Origin: CAXYVC01 sp964292295
Lineage (GTDB): Bacteria > Acidobacteriota > Holophagae > Holophagales > Holophagaceae
NCBI GenBank assembly: GCA_964292295.1
Contig: CAXYVC010000016.1
Location: 1-38,291, forward strand
DNA: 38,291 nucleotides
Direction: 5' to 3'
Shown here: one piece after another, positions 24,143-32,096 of the stretch
Position numbering within the stretch: position 1 is the first letter of the stretch
Layout: every line of letters starts with the position of its first letter
Made by a program: the position numbers and the translations under genes
The notes under the pieces: generated by a model
The model's input: only the letters and a program-made list of their open reading frames with translations
Database searches by the model: none
What the model was told of the DNA's origin: nothing

Positions 24143-25528
24143 ATGCCACGCCTTCTCCTCGTGGACGACAATCCGAGCATCCACAAGATTGCGGAGACCC
24201 TGCTCGCGAACTCCGATTTCGAGCTCGTGTGCCTCGACCGCGCCCAGGAGGCCCTGGCCCGCATCCAGGCGGGCGAGGCCTTCGACGTGGCGCTGATCGA
24301 CACGCACATGGCCGGGATGGACGGCTGGGAGCTGCTCGACCAGCTGCGCCGGAACCCCGCCACCGCGCGCCTTCCCATCGCCCTGATGGCGGGCGTGCTG
24401 GACCAGGTGGACCCCGCCCGCGTGGAGGCCGCGCCCATCCAGGGCTTCCTGAAGAAGCCCGTGGAGCTGCGCGACCTCGCCGAGCGCGTGCGCGGCCTGA
24501 TGGCGGTGCCCGTGCCGGAACCCGCACCACTTCCCGTGGTGGCGGAACCGGAGCCCTCCGCCTTTGTCACGCTGCCTTCCGTGAAGCTTGCGGATCTTCT
24601 GGAGCCGCACGCGGAGCCGCTGCTGCCCAGCGACCTGCTGATCCTCACCGAAGCCGACGTGCTGCCGGATGCCGCGGCCCCCACCGCGGGCCAGGCCACC
24701 TACGAGGTGCCCGTGGAGACGCTCGGGGCCGAGGAGGCCCTGGACCTCGAGGAGCTGGACCTGGAGAGCCTCAAGGGGCTTTCCCTCCAGACGGAGGCCG
24801 CGGAAACGCCCGTCCAGGAGCTTTCCCCCGTCGTGGAGCCCGGGCCTTCGATGCTGGACTTCACGCCCCCGGGCGGTTTCCAGGTGCTAACTCCGGAGCC
24901 CGCGGCGCCGGCGGCGGAACGCGCGGTTTCGGAGGAGCTGGGGGAGGAGGCGCCGGAAGAGATCGTGTTGCCGGACCTGGGCCCCAGCGCCGACCTGTCG
25001 GACAGCGCGGACGTTCTGGATCTCGGCGCGCCGGAGGTCCCGGAGCTTCTGGAAGCGGGTGCGCCGGAGATCGAGGAAGCGCCCCTGCCCGTGGACTGGA
25101 GCGACGACAGCGACACCCTTCTGGACGCCCTGCATGCGGCCCAGCCCGGTCCCTTCGGCGAGGCGCCCGCGGGGCCCGTGGTGGATGCGGACCTGGAGCG
25201 CTCCCTCGCGGAGCCCGACGACACGCTTCCCGAGGTGGCCGTGCCCGTCAGCGCCACGCTGCCCCTGTGTGCGCCGCAAGCGGAGCCGGTCATGGCCTTC
25301 GACCTGCCTGAGGCCGAGCCCGGGGACGCCGTCTCCGCCCCTGCTCCGGTCCCTGCCGCGCCCGCGCAGAGCCTGCCGGCCGAAGCCCTGGTGCAGGCCC
25401 TCCTGGCCGATCCCGCGGCCATGGACGCCCTCGCCAAGGCCCTGGTGGCCAGGCTGGGCGAACAGACCCTGCGGGAGATCGCCTGGGAACTCCTTCCCGA
25501 CCTGGCGCGGCGCCTGGAACGGCCCTGA
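24143..25528 (+). CDS. Response-regulator receiver protein with acidic disordered linker and PopZ-like C-terminus
   Basis: Product is 461 residues. Residues 1-118 are a CheY-like receiver: acidic pair Asp8-Asp9, phosphoacceptor Asp53 and conserved Lys105-Pro106. Residues about 119-405 are low complexity, rich in Pro, Ala, Glu, Asp and Leu with no expected fold. The last 45 residues are helical and read GEQTLREIAWELLPDLARRL, like the C-terminal helices found in PopZ-type polar hubs and in several deltaproteobacterial receiver proteins. There is no DNA-binding or enzymatic output domain, so it probably signals by protein-protein contact. A cognate kinase cannot be assigned; the hybrid kinase at 33096-34724 is a candidate only by presence. 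Confidence 0.87.
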   Translation: MPRLLLVDDNPSIHKIAETLLANSDFELVCLDRAQEALARIQAGEAFDVALIDTHMAGMDGWELLDQLRRNPATARLPIALMAGVLDQVDPARVEAAPIQGFLKKPVELRDLAERVRGLMAVPVPEPAPLPVVAEPEPSAFVTLPSVKLADLLEPHAEPLLPSDLLILTEADVLPDAAAPTAGQATYEVPVETLGAEEALDLEELDLESLKGLSLQTEAAETPVQELSPVVEPGPSMLDFTPPGGFQVLTPEPAAPAAERAVSEELGEEAPEEIVLPDLGPSADLSDSADVLDLGAPEVPELLEAGAPEIEEAPLPVDWSDDSDTLLDALHAAQPGPFGEAPAGPVVDADLERSLAEPDDTLPEVAVPVSATLPLCAPQAEPVMAFDLPEAEPGDAVSAPAPVPAAPAQSLPAEALVQALLADPAAMDALAKALVARLGEQTLREIAWELLPDLARRLERP

Positions 25529-25543
25529 CGCGGGAACGCCTCC

Positions 25544-26194
25544 ATGATCACCGGCTACAACACCGACGTCCGCCACGGCAACCGCATCTTCCATGTCCAG
25601 ACCGAGGACAAGGGGCTGGGGAATCCCAAGATCGAGACCCTCATCTATATGGGTGGGGAGATCCTGGACAACTATCGCTCCTCCTACGAAGAGCTGCTGG
25701 GCGGCGGCGCGCCCGTGCCCGAGGCCGTCATCCAGGAGCGCATGGACGAGCAGCACAAGGCGGTGATCCGGGACATCAAGAACGGCAAGTACGACACGAC
25801 GCCCCAGGACCCCCTGCTCGCGGAGCAGGCCATCTTCAACGAGCGCCCCCTGGACCTCGCCATCCTGGAATACCTGCAGCAGGAGGGCGACGTGGACACC
25901 CTCGAGCTGGTGATCGACGAGCCCCTGCGCCCGAGCTTTGGCCAGTGCTTCGCCTTCCGCATCCGCGCACGCCTTTGCATCAGCCAGAACCCCGTAGCAG
26001 GGGCCGAGTGCACCGTCAAGCTCGTCAGCAGCCTCAAGAAGGCCGTACCCCTGCTCAGCGGGCAGACGGACGCGGAGGGTGTCTTCGCCGGCCAGGTGGA
26101 GCTGCCCCCCAGCCAGCCCGGCCACTGTGCCCTGGTGCTCGCCTGTACCTCCGGCCACGGCAGCGACGAGATCCGCGCGCTCATCGGGGGCTGA
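25544..26194 (+). CDS. Conserved hypothetical protein, MITGYNTDV family
   Basis: Product is 216 residues. The N-terminus MITGYNTDVRHGNRIFHVQT is a pattern I recall as widespread in hypothetical proteins of acidobacteria and deltaproteobacteria. It is followed by a helical middle with a DIKNGKYD segment. The C-terminal 90 residues (after LELVIDEPLRP) look like an Ig-like or transthyretin-like beta sandwich: PVAGAECTVKLVSS, then GQTDAEGVFAGQVELPP. No signal peptide, so probably cytoplasmic. It starts 15 bases after the receiver gene and is probably co-transcribed, suggesting a shared function, perhaps in motility or polarity (inference). Confidence 0.8.
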   Translation: MITGYNTDVRHGNRIFHVQTEDKGLGNPKIETLIYMGGEILDNYRSSYEELLGGGAPVPEAVIQERMDEQHKAVIRDIKNGKYDTTPQDPLLAEQAIFNERPLDLAILEYLQQEGDVDTLELVIDEPLRPSFGQCFAFRIRARLCISQNPVAGAECTVKLVSSLKKAVPLLSGQTDAEGVFAGQVELPPSQPGHCALVLACTSGHGSDEIRALIGG

Positions 26195-26270
26195 AGGGGA
26201 AGGCGTGGGTGTCCCGCATGGCGGAACCCACGGGATACCGCCTGCGAGGTGCTTGTTCTGGCGTGGAAGA

Positions 26271-26302
26271 CTTGTCATCACCTTCGGGCGAGGTGTGACA
26301 AG
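26271..26302 (+). other. Long imperfect hairpin in the leader
   Basis: CTTGTCATCACCT (26271-26283) pairs with AGGTGTGACAAG (26291-26302), a 12-base-pair stem with one bulged base and a 7-base loop. It lies 77 bases after the stop of the preceding gene. No T-run follows, so it could be a factor-assisted terminator, an operator dyad, or leader RNA structure. Confidence 0.5.
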
Positions 26303-26556
26303 GCGAAGGACCTATGGTCTTCCGTGCGTCACAACAGGGATGGCGGAGGCGCGCCGACATTTGACCAGCGCTGTCCATGTGGCACGGGATTGGTTGAGGG
26401 CAAGGGGCTGCGCGCGAGATGTGCTTGATAGAAAGCACTTGATCTTTCGGGACACACCCATGACACTCGTAAGCCGATGATCATGCGCCACTCTAGTCTG
26501 AAAAAAATCTCCTCTCCCTTCCCCTCTGAGTGACTTCTCGCTCAGAAAGGTTCCCT

Positions 26557-26574
26557 TTGCGAGTTCGCTCGCAA
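26557..26574 (+). other. UUCG-loop hairpin shortly before the first outer-membrane gene
   Basis: TTGCGAG (26557-26563), loop TTCG, then CTCGCAA (26568-26574). A perfect 7-base-pair stem with a tetraloop, 33 bases before ATG 26608, inside the probable 5' UTR. It could stabilise a highly expressed mRNA. Confidence 0.5.
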
Positions 26575-26607
26575 GTTTCCACCACCCTTCATGAAAGGAG
26601 CTCCTGC

Positions 26608-27318
26608 ATGAGGAATCCACTGAAACAACTCGGCCGGTTTGCGGCGATCGTGGCCCTCGGGTCTGCCTTTGCTTCTGCTCAGAGCACGGGGTTCGATACG
26701 CAGTTCAAGCTGCGGGCTGGCTTCGCCCTTGGCGATATGAAGGACCAGCTGAACCGTCAGGCGCTGGGTGCCGGCATCGACTTCGGCTACACGTTCTCCT
26801 TCGGACGTATTGGTCTTGAGGCCGGTTATCAGTACAAGACGGGCGATCAGTACCGCTACGACGTGAGCAAGGCTCCTGTGGTTAACGGGAAGACCCTGGA
26901 CATGACCAAGTCCGCGGACCTGCGGCGGAACAGCATGGAGGGCATCACGGCGCGTCTGTCCTTCAGCCGCCCGCTCCCCAACACCGACCTGGGCTTCCAA
27001 CTGGGTATCCAGCTGGGCGGGGCCAAGTTCCGTCACGAGTACGTGGGCAACGTGGCCTACGGTACGGTGACGGACGCCTACCTGGGTACGCCGAGCAAGA
27101 ACACCGTTGCTGTGAGTCCCTACGCGGGGTTGACCTACAACCTCAGCCCGAACTCCAGCCTTGAGGCGAATGTGATTCTCGTGAGCTATAAGGCCATCGA
27201 CTACGTCCACGTGGCTGGCACGGGAACGACCTCCGGCTTCAATAACACGCAGGACTACCTTCGCGAAACCTCGCGACTCGTCCCCCACATCGAAATCGGC
27301 TACGCCTTCCGGTTCTAG
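26608..27318 (+). CDS. Outer-membrane beta-barrel protein, first of a flanking pair
   Basis: Product is 236 residues. Signal peptide with cleavage after ASA (about residue 24), leaving a mature start QST. The mature chain consists of alternating amphipathic strands (FKLRAGFALGD, IDFGYTFSFG, LGFQLGIQLGG, LEANVILVSY) and ends HIEIGYAFRF, with the terminal phenylalanine used by the Bam machinery. An 8 to 10 strand barrel is likely. AAGGAG is 9 bases before ATG 26608. The codon choice contains more GGT and CGT than neighbouring operons, consistent with high expression. Co-transcribed with the TonB-dependent receptor 30 bases downstream. It resembles the protein at 30584-31291 in layout. Confidence 0.85.
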   Translation: MRNPLKQLGRFAAIVALGSAFASAQSTGFDTQFKLRAGFALGDMKDQLNRQALGAGIDFGYTFSFGRIGLEAGYQYKTGDQYRYDVSKAPVVNGKTLDMTKSADLRRNSMEGITARLSFSRPLPNTDLGFQLGIQLGGAKFRHEYVGNVAYGTVTDAYLGTPSKNTVAVSPYAGLTYNLSPNSSLEANVILVSYKAIDYVHVAGTGTTSGFNNTQDYLRETSRLVPHIEIGYAFRF

Positions 27319-27348
27319 GTCTAGGTCTACTCCCCCAGGAGGATTCGC

Positions 27349-30300
27349 ATGAATAGATTTTCGCTGAAGCGGGTTTCGCCTCTCGCTATGTTCCTAGCGG
27401 CCGGGACCGCCCTGGTCGCCCAGTCCACGGGCACTCTGACGGGCATGGTGACGGATTCCAAGGGCACCCCCATCGCCGGCGCCCGTGTGACGATCAGCAG
27501 CCCGGCCATGTTTGCGCCGCGCGTGCTGGTGACGCCCCAGAACGGTGTGTGGCGGGCTCCCCTGCTCCCCGTGGGCTACTACAAGGTGGCCGTGTCCAAG
27601 GATGGCTTCGTGGGCAGCGAGGCCCAGAACATCCGCATCGGTCTGGGTGCCAACGCGCGCCAGGATCTCGTGATCAAGCCCGTCAGCCAGGCCCAGGCCG
27701 TGGTTGAGGTGGTGGCCGCCGGGGCCGAGGCTGACAAGGCCGACACCAAGGCCAGTGCCAACTTCTCCGCCGAGCAGTTGGCGACCCTTCCGGGTGCCAG
27801 CCGTGGTGTGGCGGGTGCTGCTGATCTGGCGCCCGGCCTGACGACGGGCGTGGGCGGCTCCTACAGCGTCCGTGGTGGCGCCACGCAGAACACGATGTAC
27901 AGCGTGAACGGCACCAGTGTGAAGGATGACTACCAGGGCGACCTGACGGGCACCTTCTACATCGAGGACAACATCGAGGACGTCCAGGTCATCCTGTCGC
28001 CCCTCAACGCCCGCAGCGGCCGCAATCTTGGCGGCTCCATGAACGTGGTCACCAAGACGGGCGGCAACGAGTTCCATGGCAGCATCCGCGCCGACTTCGA
28101 CCGCACCGCCTGGAGGTCCCGCAGCCACTCGGCCATCCCCAAGAGCTCCGAGAACCGCGTGAACGACGACCTGCGCAAGAGCTACCAGGTCACCATCAAC
28201 GGTCCGATCATCAAGGATCGCCTCTGGTTCGCCCTGGGCACCATCCTGACGCCGGCGTCTTCCAGGAGCTTCACCCTGGGCAACAACTACGATCCCGATC
28301 TGGCCACGGCCCCGATCTCTACGGGCATCGCGGCGGTGGACAACTTCATCCGCACTGGCCCGGCGGGCTACCAGAATGCCGTGCCCTTTGACGGCAACGC
28401 CCCCTACACCCGCAAGCAGGATTCAAAGTACTACGAAGGCAAGTTGACCGGTGCCATCACGCCGGACCACACGCTGGAAGTCTCCTATACCAAGGCCGAG
28501 GACACACTGGACAACCGGAACCCCTACGGGGACGGGAGCAGCCTCGGAACCCTGGCCGCCCTGGGCACCCAGACGGAGAACAAGCAGACCTACGGCTTCA
28601 GCTACCGCGGCGTTCTGACGGCCAGCACCTTCATCGAGGCTCGCTACAACAAGCTGGATAGTGCCACCGCCTTCCCCGCGGGTGCCCCTGGCTACCAGCA
28701 GGGCGGCCTCTACATCCGCTCGGGTCTTGATCCGGCCTACGATGGCGATTCGTCCCTTGTGGGCTACCAGACGGGCGGCAGCTATCCCTTCGGCATCGGC
28801 ATCACGCCCAGCCCCGACCGCCGGAACAACCGCAGCGGCGGCGTGAACATCAAGAGCTACCAGGACCTGGCCGGCAGCCACGAGATCGACTTCGGCTACG
28901 AGTTCTACAAGGCCGTGCGTGGTACCTCCCGGCAGCAGGGCACCGACAACTGGTTCATCAACCAGAACTGGGCCTTCGTCAACGCTGCGGGCAACTACCT
29001 GTTCCCCGTGGTGAACTGGGAAGGGCCCGGTGTCAACGGCCAGAGCGGCAGCGGCAACTCCGGTCCCGCCACCGTCATGTTCAAGTATCTGGGCCAGGAC
29101 GGCACGACCGAGAACCGCACCGATTCCTTCTACATCAACGACCAGTGGACCATCAACTCCCACTGGAACCTGATGCTGGGCCTCCGCTACGACCGCATGA
29201 AGGTCAAGGACACGGATGGCTCCGAGATCGCCAGTGCGAGCGATTTCTCGCCCCGCTTCCAGCTGCGCTACGACCTGAACGGCGACAGCAAGCACCTGTT
29301 CACCCTGACCGCTGCGCGCTTCAACGGCGACTTCACCACCGGCTTCACGGATGCCTTCATCAAGAAGGCGGACGCCGTCTACTACCGCGCCGGCTGGAGC
29401 GCTAACGCCCACGATCTTTCTGATTATGCGGGCGGTTCTTTGGCCGGGTATGTCGACTTTGTGGACTACAACGCGCTCCGCAACACGGCCAACTATGGGC
29501 GCGTTTTCACCTATGTGGACAACTCCCAGACCTATGTGCTTGACAAGGATCTGGAAGCGCCCTACATGGATGAGATCACCCTGGGCTACCGCCGGAACTT
29601 CGCCGAAGGTTCCTCCGTTGAGCTCACCTACGTGAACCGCAGCTGGAAGAAGGACTGGGCCTTCCGCACCGACTACCAGGCGGACCAGATCAAGACCCTG
29701 CTCTCGCCTCTGGACTACGGGATGAAACCCCAGCGCATCCAGACCATCCGGGTCTTCAACTCCAACGACCTGAAGCGCGAGTACAACGGTCTTGAGCTGA
29801 AGTGGACCACGAAGCTGAGCTCGGTGTGGACCATGGGCGGCAACTGGACCTACAGCCGCCTGACGGGCAACAACAACGGTGGTGACTCCAATTCCGGTCA
29901 GTCCTTCCGCGACAACACCCCGGCCGGCTACTACAGCAACCGTAACTACCTGACCCAGGTCATGGGCCTCAGCGACGCGCAGTTTGCGCCCACGGGCCCC
30001 CTGTTCCAGGACCAGACCCACCGGGGTCGCCTGCACCTGACGGCGATGCTGCCCCTGGGCAAGGGCACCATGTCCTTCGCCTGGATGCTCCGCTACGACA
30101 GCGGCTCCGCCTGGGGTGTGGCCGGCACCCGCGCCTTCACGAATGCCGCTGGTGTGGCCCTGGCGTCGATTCCCCGCCTGCCCGCCGAGGTCGTGACGGT
30201 GGGGGGCAGCTCCTACACTGTGAACAGCCCGCAGGCTCCCACCGCCTATACCTACTGGTATTCGGGTCGTGGCGCCTACCGCACCAACGACCAGTATTCG

Positions 30301-30567
30301 GTCGACTTCAAGCTCAGCTTCAACGTTCCGCTGGGTATCAGCCGCCTGATGATGATCGGCGACGTCCAGGTATATAACCTCTTCAACCAGATCCAGGTGA
30401 CGAACCTCTGCAGCGACTTTGCCGCCAATTCCGGTAGTGCGCTGACCTACAAGAACTATCCGGTGATCGAGAAGGCCGCCAACTTCGGCACCACCCGCCC
30501 GGGGTCCGGCATCAGCTACTGGAACAGCGGGCGTAGTGTTGCGGCCAGCCTTGGCATCAGGTTCTAA
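27349..30567 (+). CDS. TonB-dependent receptor, Oar-like, with carboxypeptidase-regulatory-like N-terminal domain
   Basis: Product is 1072 residues. Signal peptide (cleavage near residue 24, LVAQST), then a carboxypeptidase-regulatory-like beta domain (about 27-105: TGTLTGMVTDSKGTPIAGARV, GYYKVAVSKDGF). A plug domain follows (about 130-240), with YSVRGGATQNTMYSVNG and GGSMNVVTKTGGNEFHG. The remaining 800 residues are a 22-strand-type barrel ending in SLGIRF with terminal Phe. No clear TonB box was seen. It is an outer-membrane active-transport or surface protein; its ligand cannot be predicted. AGGAGG precedes ATG 27349. It is flanked by two small barrel proteins in one operon. Confidence 0.93.
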   Translation: MNRFSLKRVSPLAMFLAAGTALVAQSTGTLTGMVTDSKGTPIAGARVTISSPAMFAPRVLVTPQNGVWRAPLLPVGYYKVAVSKDGFVGSEAQNIRIGLGANARQDLVIKPVSQAQAVVEVVAAGAEADKADTKASANFSAEQLATLPGASRGVAGAADLAPGLTTGVGGSYSVRGGATQNTMYSVNGTSVKDDYQGDLTGTFYIEDNIEDVQVILSPLNARSGRNLGGSMNVVTKTGGNEFHGSIRADFDRTAWRSRSHSAIPKSSENRVNDDLRKSYQVTINGPIIKDRLWFALGTILTPASSRSFTLGNNYDPDLATAPISTGIAAVDNFIRTGPAGYQNAVPFDGNAPYTRKQDSKYYEGKLTGAITPDHTLEVSYTKAEDTLDNRNPYGDGSSLGTLAALGTQTENKQTYGFSYRGVLTASTFIEARYNKLDSATAFPAGAPGYQQGGLYIRSGLDPAYDGDSSLVGYQTGGSYPFGIGITPSPDRRNNRSGGVNIKSYQDLAGSHEIDFGYEFYKAVRGTSRQQGTDNWFINQNWAFVNAAGNYLFPVVNWEGPGVNGQSGSGNSGPATVMFKYLGQDGTTENRTDSFYINDQWTINSHWNLMLGLRYDRMKVKDTDGSEIASASDFSPRFQLRYDLNGDSKHLFTLTAARFNGDFTTGFTDAFIKKADAVYYRAGWSANAHDLSDYAGGSLAGYVDFVDYNALRNTANYGRVFTYVDNSQTYVLDKDLEAPYMDEITLGYRRNFAEGSSVELTYVNRSWKKDWAFRTDYQADQIKTLLSPLDYGMKPQRIQTIRVFNSNDLKREYNGLELKWTTKLSSVWTMGGNWTYSRLTGNNNGGDSNSGQSFRDNTPAGYYSNRNYLTQVMGLSDAQFAPTGPLFQDQTHRGRLHLTAMLPLGKGTMSFAWMLRYDSGSAWGVAGTRAFTNAAGVALASIPRLPAEVVTVGGSSYTVNSPQAPTAYTYWYSGRGAYRTNDQYSVDFKLSFNVPLGISRLMMIGDVQVYNLFNQIQVTNLCSDFAANSGSALTYKNYPVIEKAANFGTTRPGSGISYWNSGRSVAASLGIRF

Positions 30568-30583
30568 GGATCAAGGAGCGAAC

Positions 30584-31291
30584 ATGAATTTGAGACATTC
30601 CATGGCGGTCCTGAGTCTGCTGGCCCTCGCGGCCGGTGCGGCCCAGGCCCAGAGCAGCAAGTCCTTCGATGTGGGCGTCTCCGTGATCTCGGGCGGCGGC
30701 ATGAGCCTCAAGAACGACATCACCCACCGGGGTTTCGGTGGGAACATCGAGTTCGGGTACTGGGGCAAGCTGGCGTGTTCGGGTGTGGACTTCCGTGCCT
30801 CTCTCGGGGTCAACATCATGCCCGGGAAGGAAGCCCTGATGCGGAACCAGCTGTACCGCTACGATGCATTCGCTGGGGAGCTGAAGACGGCCGACCAGTA
30901 CGAAAAGAACACCCTGACGGGTTTTCAGCTGGGCGCCGACATCTACACGAATACCGGCATCGAGGGCCTTCGGATCCAGACCGGCATCACCTTCAACAAG
31001 TGGCAGTTCAAGCGCAAGGCGACCTTTGCGGATGCAACGCCCTACGTGACCGGCTACACCACGGCTGGTAAGCCGATCGTCGGCAGCATCGCCGCTGGCA
31101 CCGTCCACTACGACGAGTCCGGCAGCGTGGACGGCATCAAGTTCGGTGGTCGCATCGGCCTGGATTACCGCATGAACGACAGCTGGTCCGCGAACCTGAC
31201 CTTCCAGGTCGTCGAGCTCGGCAAGGACTACTACGGTTCCCGTGGCCTCAATCCGGCTTGGCTGCAGGTGGGTGCCCGCTTCCACTTCTAG
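30584..31291 (+). CDS. Outer-membrane beta-barrel protein, second of a flanking pair
   Basis: Product is 235 residues. Signal peptide cut after AQA (residue 22 or so), mature start QSS. Amphipathic strands throughout and a terminal phenylalanine (LQVGARFHF) mark a small outer-membrane barrel. The order of segments matches the protein at 26608-27318: a GM-x-LKND-like turn before GGNIEFGY, an RYD segment, a long central strand pair and an extended loop, suggesting ancient duplication, though identity is low by eye. AAGGAG lies before ATG 30584, 16 bases after the receptor stop. A terminator follows. Confidence 0.85.
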   Translation: MNLRHSMAVLSLLALAAGAAQAQSSKSFDVGVSVISGGGMSLKNDITHRGFGGNIEFGYWGKLACSGVDFRASLGVNIMPGKEALMRNQLYRYDAFAGELKTADQYEKNTLTGFQLGADIYTNTGIEGLRIQTGITFNKWQFKRKATFADATPYVTGYTTAGKPIVGSIAAGTVHYDESGSVDGIKFGGRIGLDYRMNDSWSANLTFQVVELGKDYYGSRGLNPAWLQVGARFHF

Positions 31292-31314
31292 AACCAGGGA
31301 AGCACGACTCAGGA

Positions 31315-31344
31315 AGGAGCCCCACTTCGGTGGGGCTCCTTTTT
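31315..31344 (+). terminator. Intrinsic terminator of the outer-membrane operon
   Basis: AGGAGCCCCAC (31315-31325), loop TTCG, GTGGGGCTCCT (31330-31340), then a T5 run overlapping the stem end (31340-31344). A perfect 11-base-pair stem 23 bases after the last stop; classical Rho-independent signal. Confidence 0.95.
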
Positions 31345-31446
31345 GGGCGAGAAACGCGTCATACTGTTTTGTCCCAATCCTTGAACGTTCCTTTTTCGCA
31401 CGGTTTGCCGCAGGCCTTCCTGCGGCCAATGGAGGAGGAGGTACCC

Positions 31447-32031
31447 ATGCGTGCTCTTACCCTGTCGATCGCCCTGGGAGCTCAGATTCTTGTGGGCCAG
31501 CAGCAGCCCGCTGTCCCCGCGGCAGCACCCCAGCCTGGCGGCGAGCGCTTTCAGGGCATCAAGGTGGTGAGGCTTGCGCCGGACGTTCGGGAGTTGCAGC
31601 AGGCTTCCTTGGATCCGAACGGGAGCATTGCCAAGCTGCTGGCCCCGCCGTCCCGTCCTGCGGGCAGAATGATGGACAACCCCGCAGAAATCCCCTTGCC
31701 TGGCAGCATGTCTATCGGTGATCGGAGCGTTCAGGATGCGAAGGCGGACATCCCAAATGCTGCAACACTTTATTTTATAGATCTTCAGTCCGGCGAGCGC
31801 CTGACGGTGACACTGGAGACTGAGGAACGCGACCAGTTGATCATGCGCTTCATGCAGCGGACGCGTAACGAGCCCATGAGCCCGGCAATCCGCAGGGCCA
31901 ATATGGCGCCAACGCCTGTGCGCTCCTCGCGTATCGTACTGGCCAATGGCAAGGAGCCCTACCAGGCCATGTTGTTGGTCTATGGGCGGGCCAACCATCC
32001 CTTCAAGCTGGCTCTGGACCGGAGCAAATAG
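31447..32031 (+). CDS. Small exported protein of unknown function
   Basis: Product is 194 residues. The hydrophobic N-terminus MRALTLSIALGAQILVG is a probable signal peptide; the mature part begins with a Gln/Pro/Ala-rich stretch. The C-terminal 90 residues (ATLYFIDLQSGERLTVTLET to HPFKLALDRSK) look like a beta-rich domain. I recognise no family. GGAGGAGGAGG directly before ATG 31447 decides the start; ATG 31429 would place this site inside the coding region. The middle part has an AT-rich patch (31768-31795) unlike neighbours. It follows a strong terminator, so it has its own promoter; a CATACT sequence near 31362 is a weak candidate. Confidence 0.7.
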   Translation: MRALTLSIALGAQILVGQQQPAVPAAAPQPGGERFQGIKVVRLAPDVRELQQASLDPNGSIAKLLAPPSRPAGRMMDNPAEIPLPGSMSIGDRSVQDAKADIPNAATLYFIDLQSGERLTVTLETEERDQLIMRFMQRTRNEPMSPAIRRANMAPTPVRSSRIVLANGKEPYQAMLLVYGRANHPFKLALDRSK

Positions 32032-32084
32032 CGCCAGCCGGGAAGCGCCGGGTGTGTGAGGGGGCTGAACAGGCGGGGATGGCG

Positions 32085-32090
32085 TATGCT
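32085..32090 (+). promoter_or_regulatory. Possible -10 element placing the ansA transcript start at its ATG
   Basis: TATGCT at 32085-32090 ends 6 bases before ATG 32097. If used, transcription would begin at or beside the start codon, giving a leaderless mRNA. No convincing ribosome site precedes ATG 32097, which agrees, but no -35 is clear. Confidence 0.3.
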
Positions 32091-32096
32091 CGTGCC

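Larger units (their letters stand above)
26195..26607 (+). other. 413-base intergenic leader before the outer-membrane gene set
   Basis: No gene supported. The stretch is less GC-rich than its surroundings and holds several inverted repeats: 26271-26302 and 26557-26574 (listed separately), GTGCTT/AAGCAC at 26421-26426 and 26433-26438, and TCTGAG/CTCAGA at 26525-26530 and 26541-26546. An A7 run occurs at 26501-26507, followed by a pyrimidine-rich run to about 26527. It must contain the promoter and a long 5' UTR for the OMP-receptor-OMP operon. I could not place the promoter with confidence, and none of the common riboswitch cores was recognised. Confidence 0.6.

Noticed and set aside
26380..26395. 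A sigma-54-like element (TGGCACG then TGGT) in the leader before the outer-membrane operon
   Set aside because: The -24 half is good but the -12 half lacks the required GC; no enhancer-binding regulator gene is nearby. Kept only as a note.
26195..26607. Cobalamin or cyclic-di-GMP riboswitch before the TonB-dependent receptor operon
   Set aside because: I looked for the B12 box and the GEMM core sequences and did not find them; only unspecific hairpins are present.
27319..27348. Short direct repeat of TCTAGG units between the first barrel gene and the receptor gene
   Set aside because: Only two to three copies of six bases around the stop codon; not enough to call an attachment site or a repeat element.
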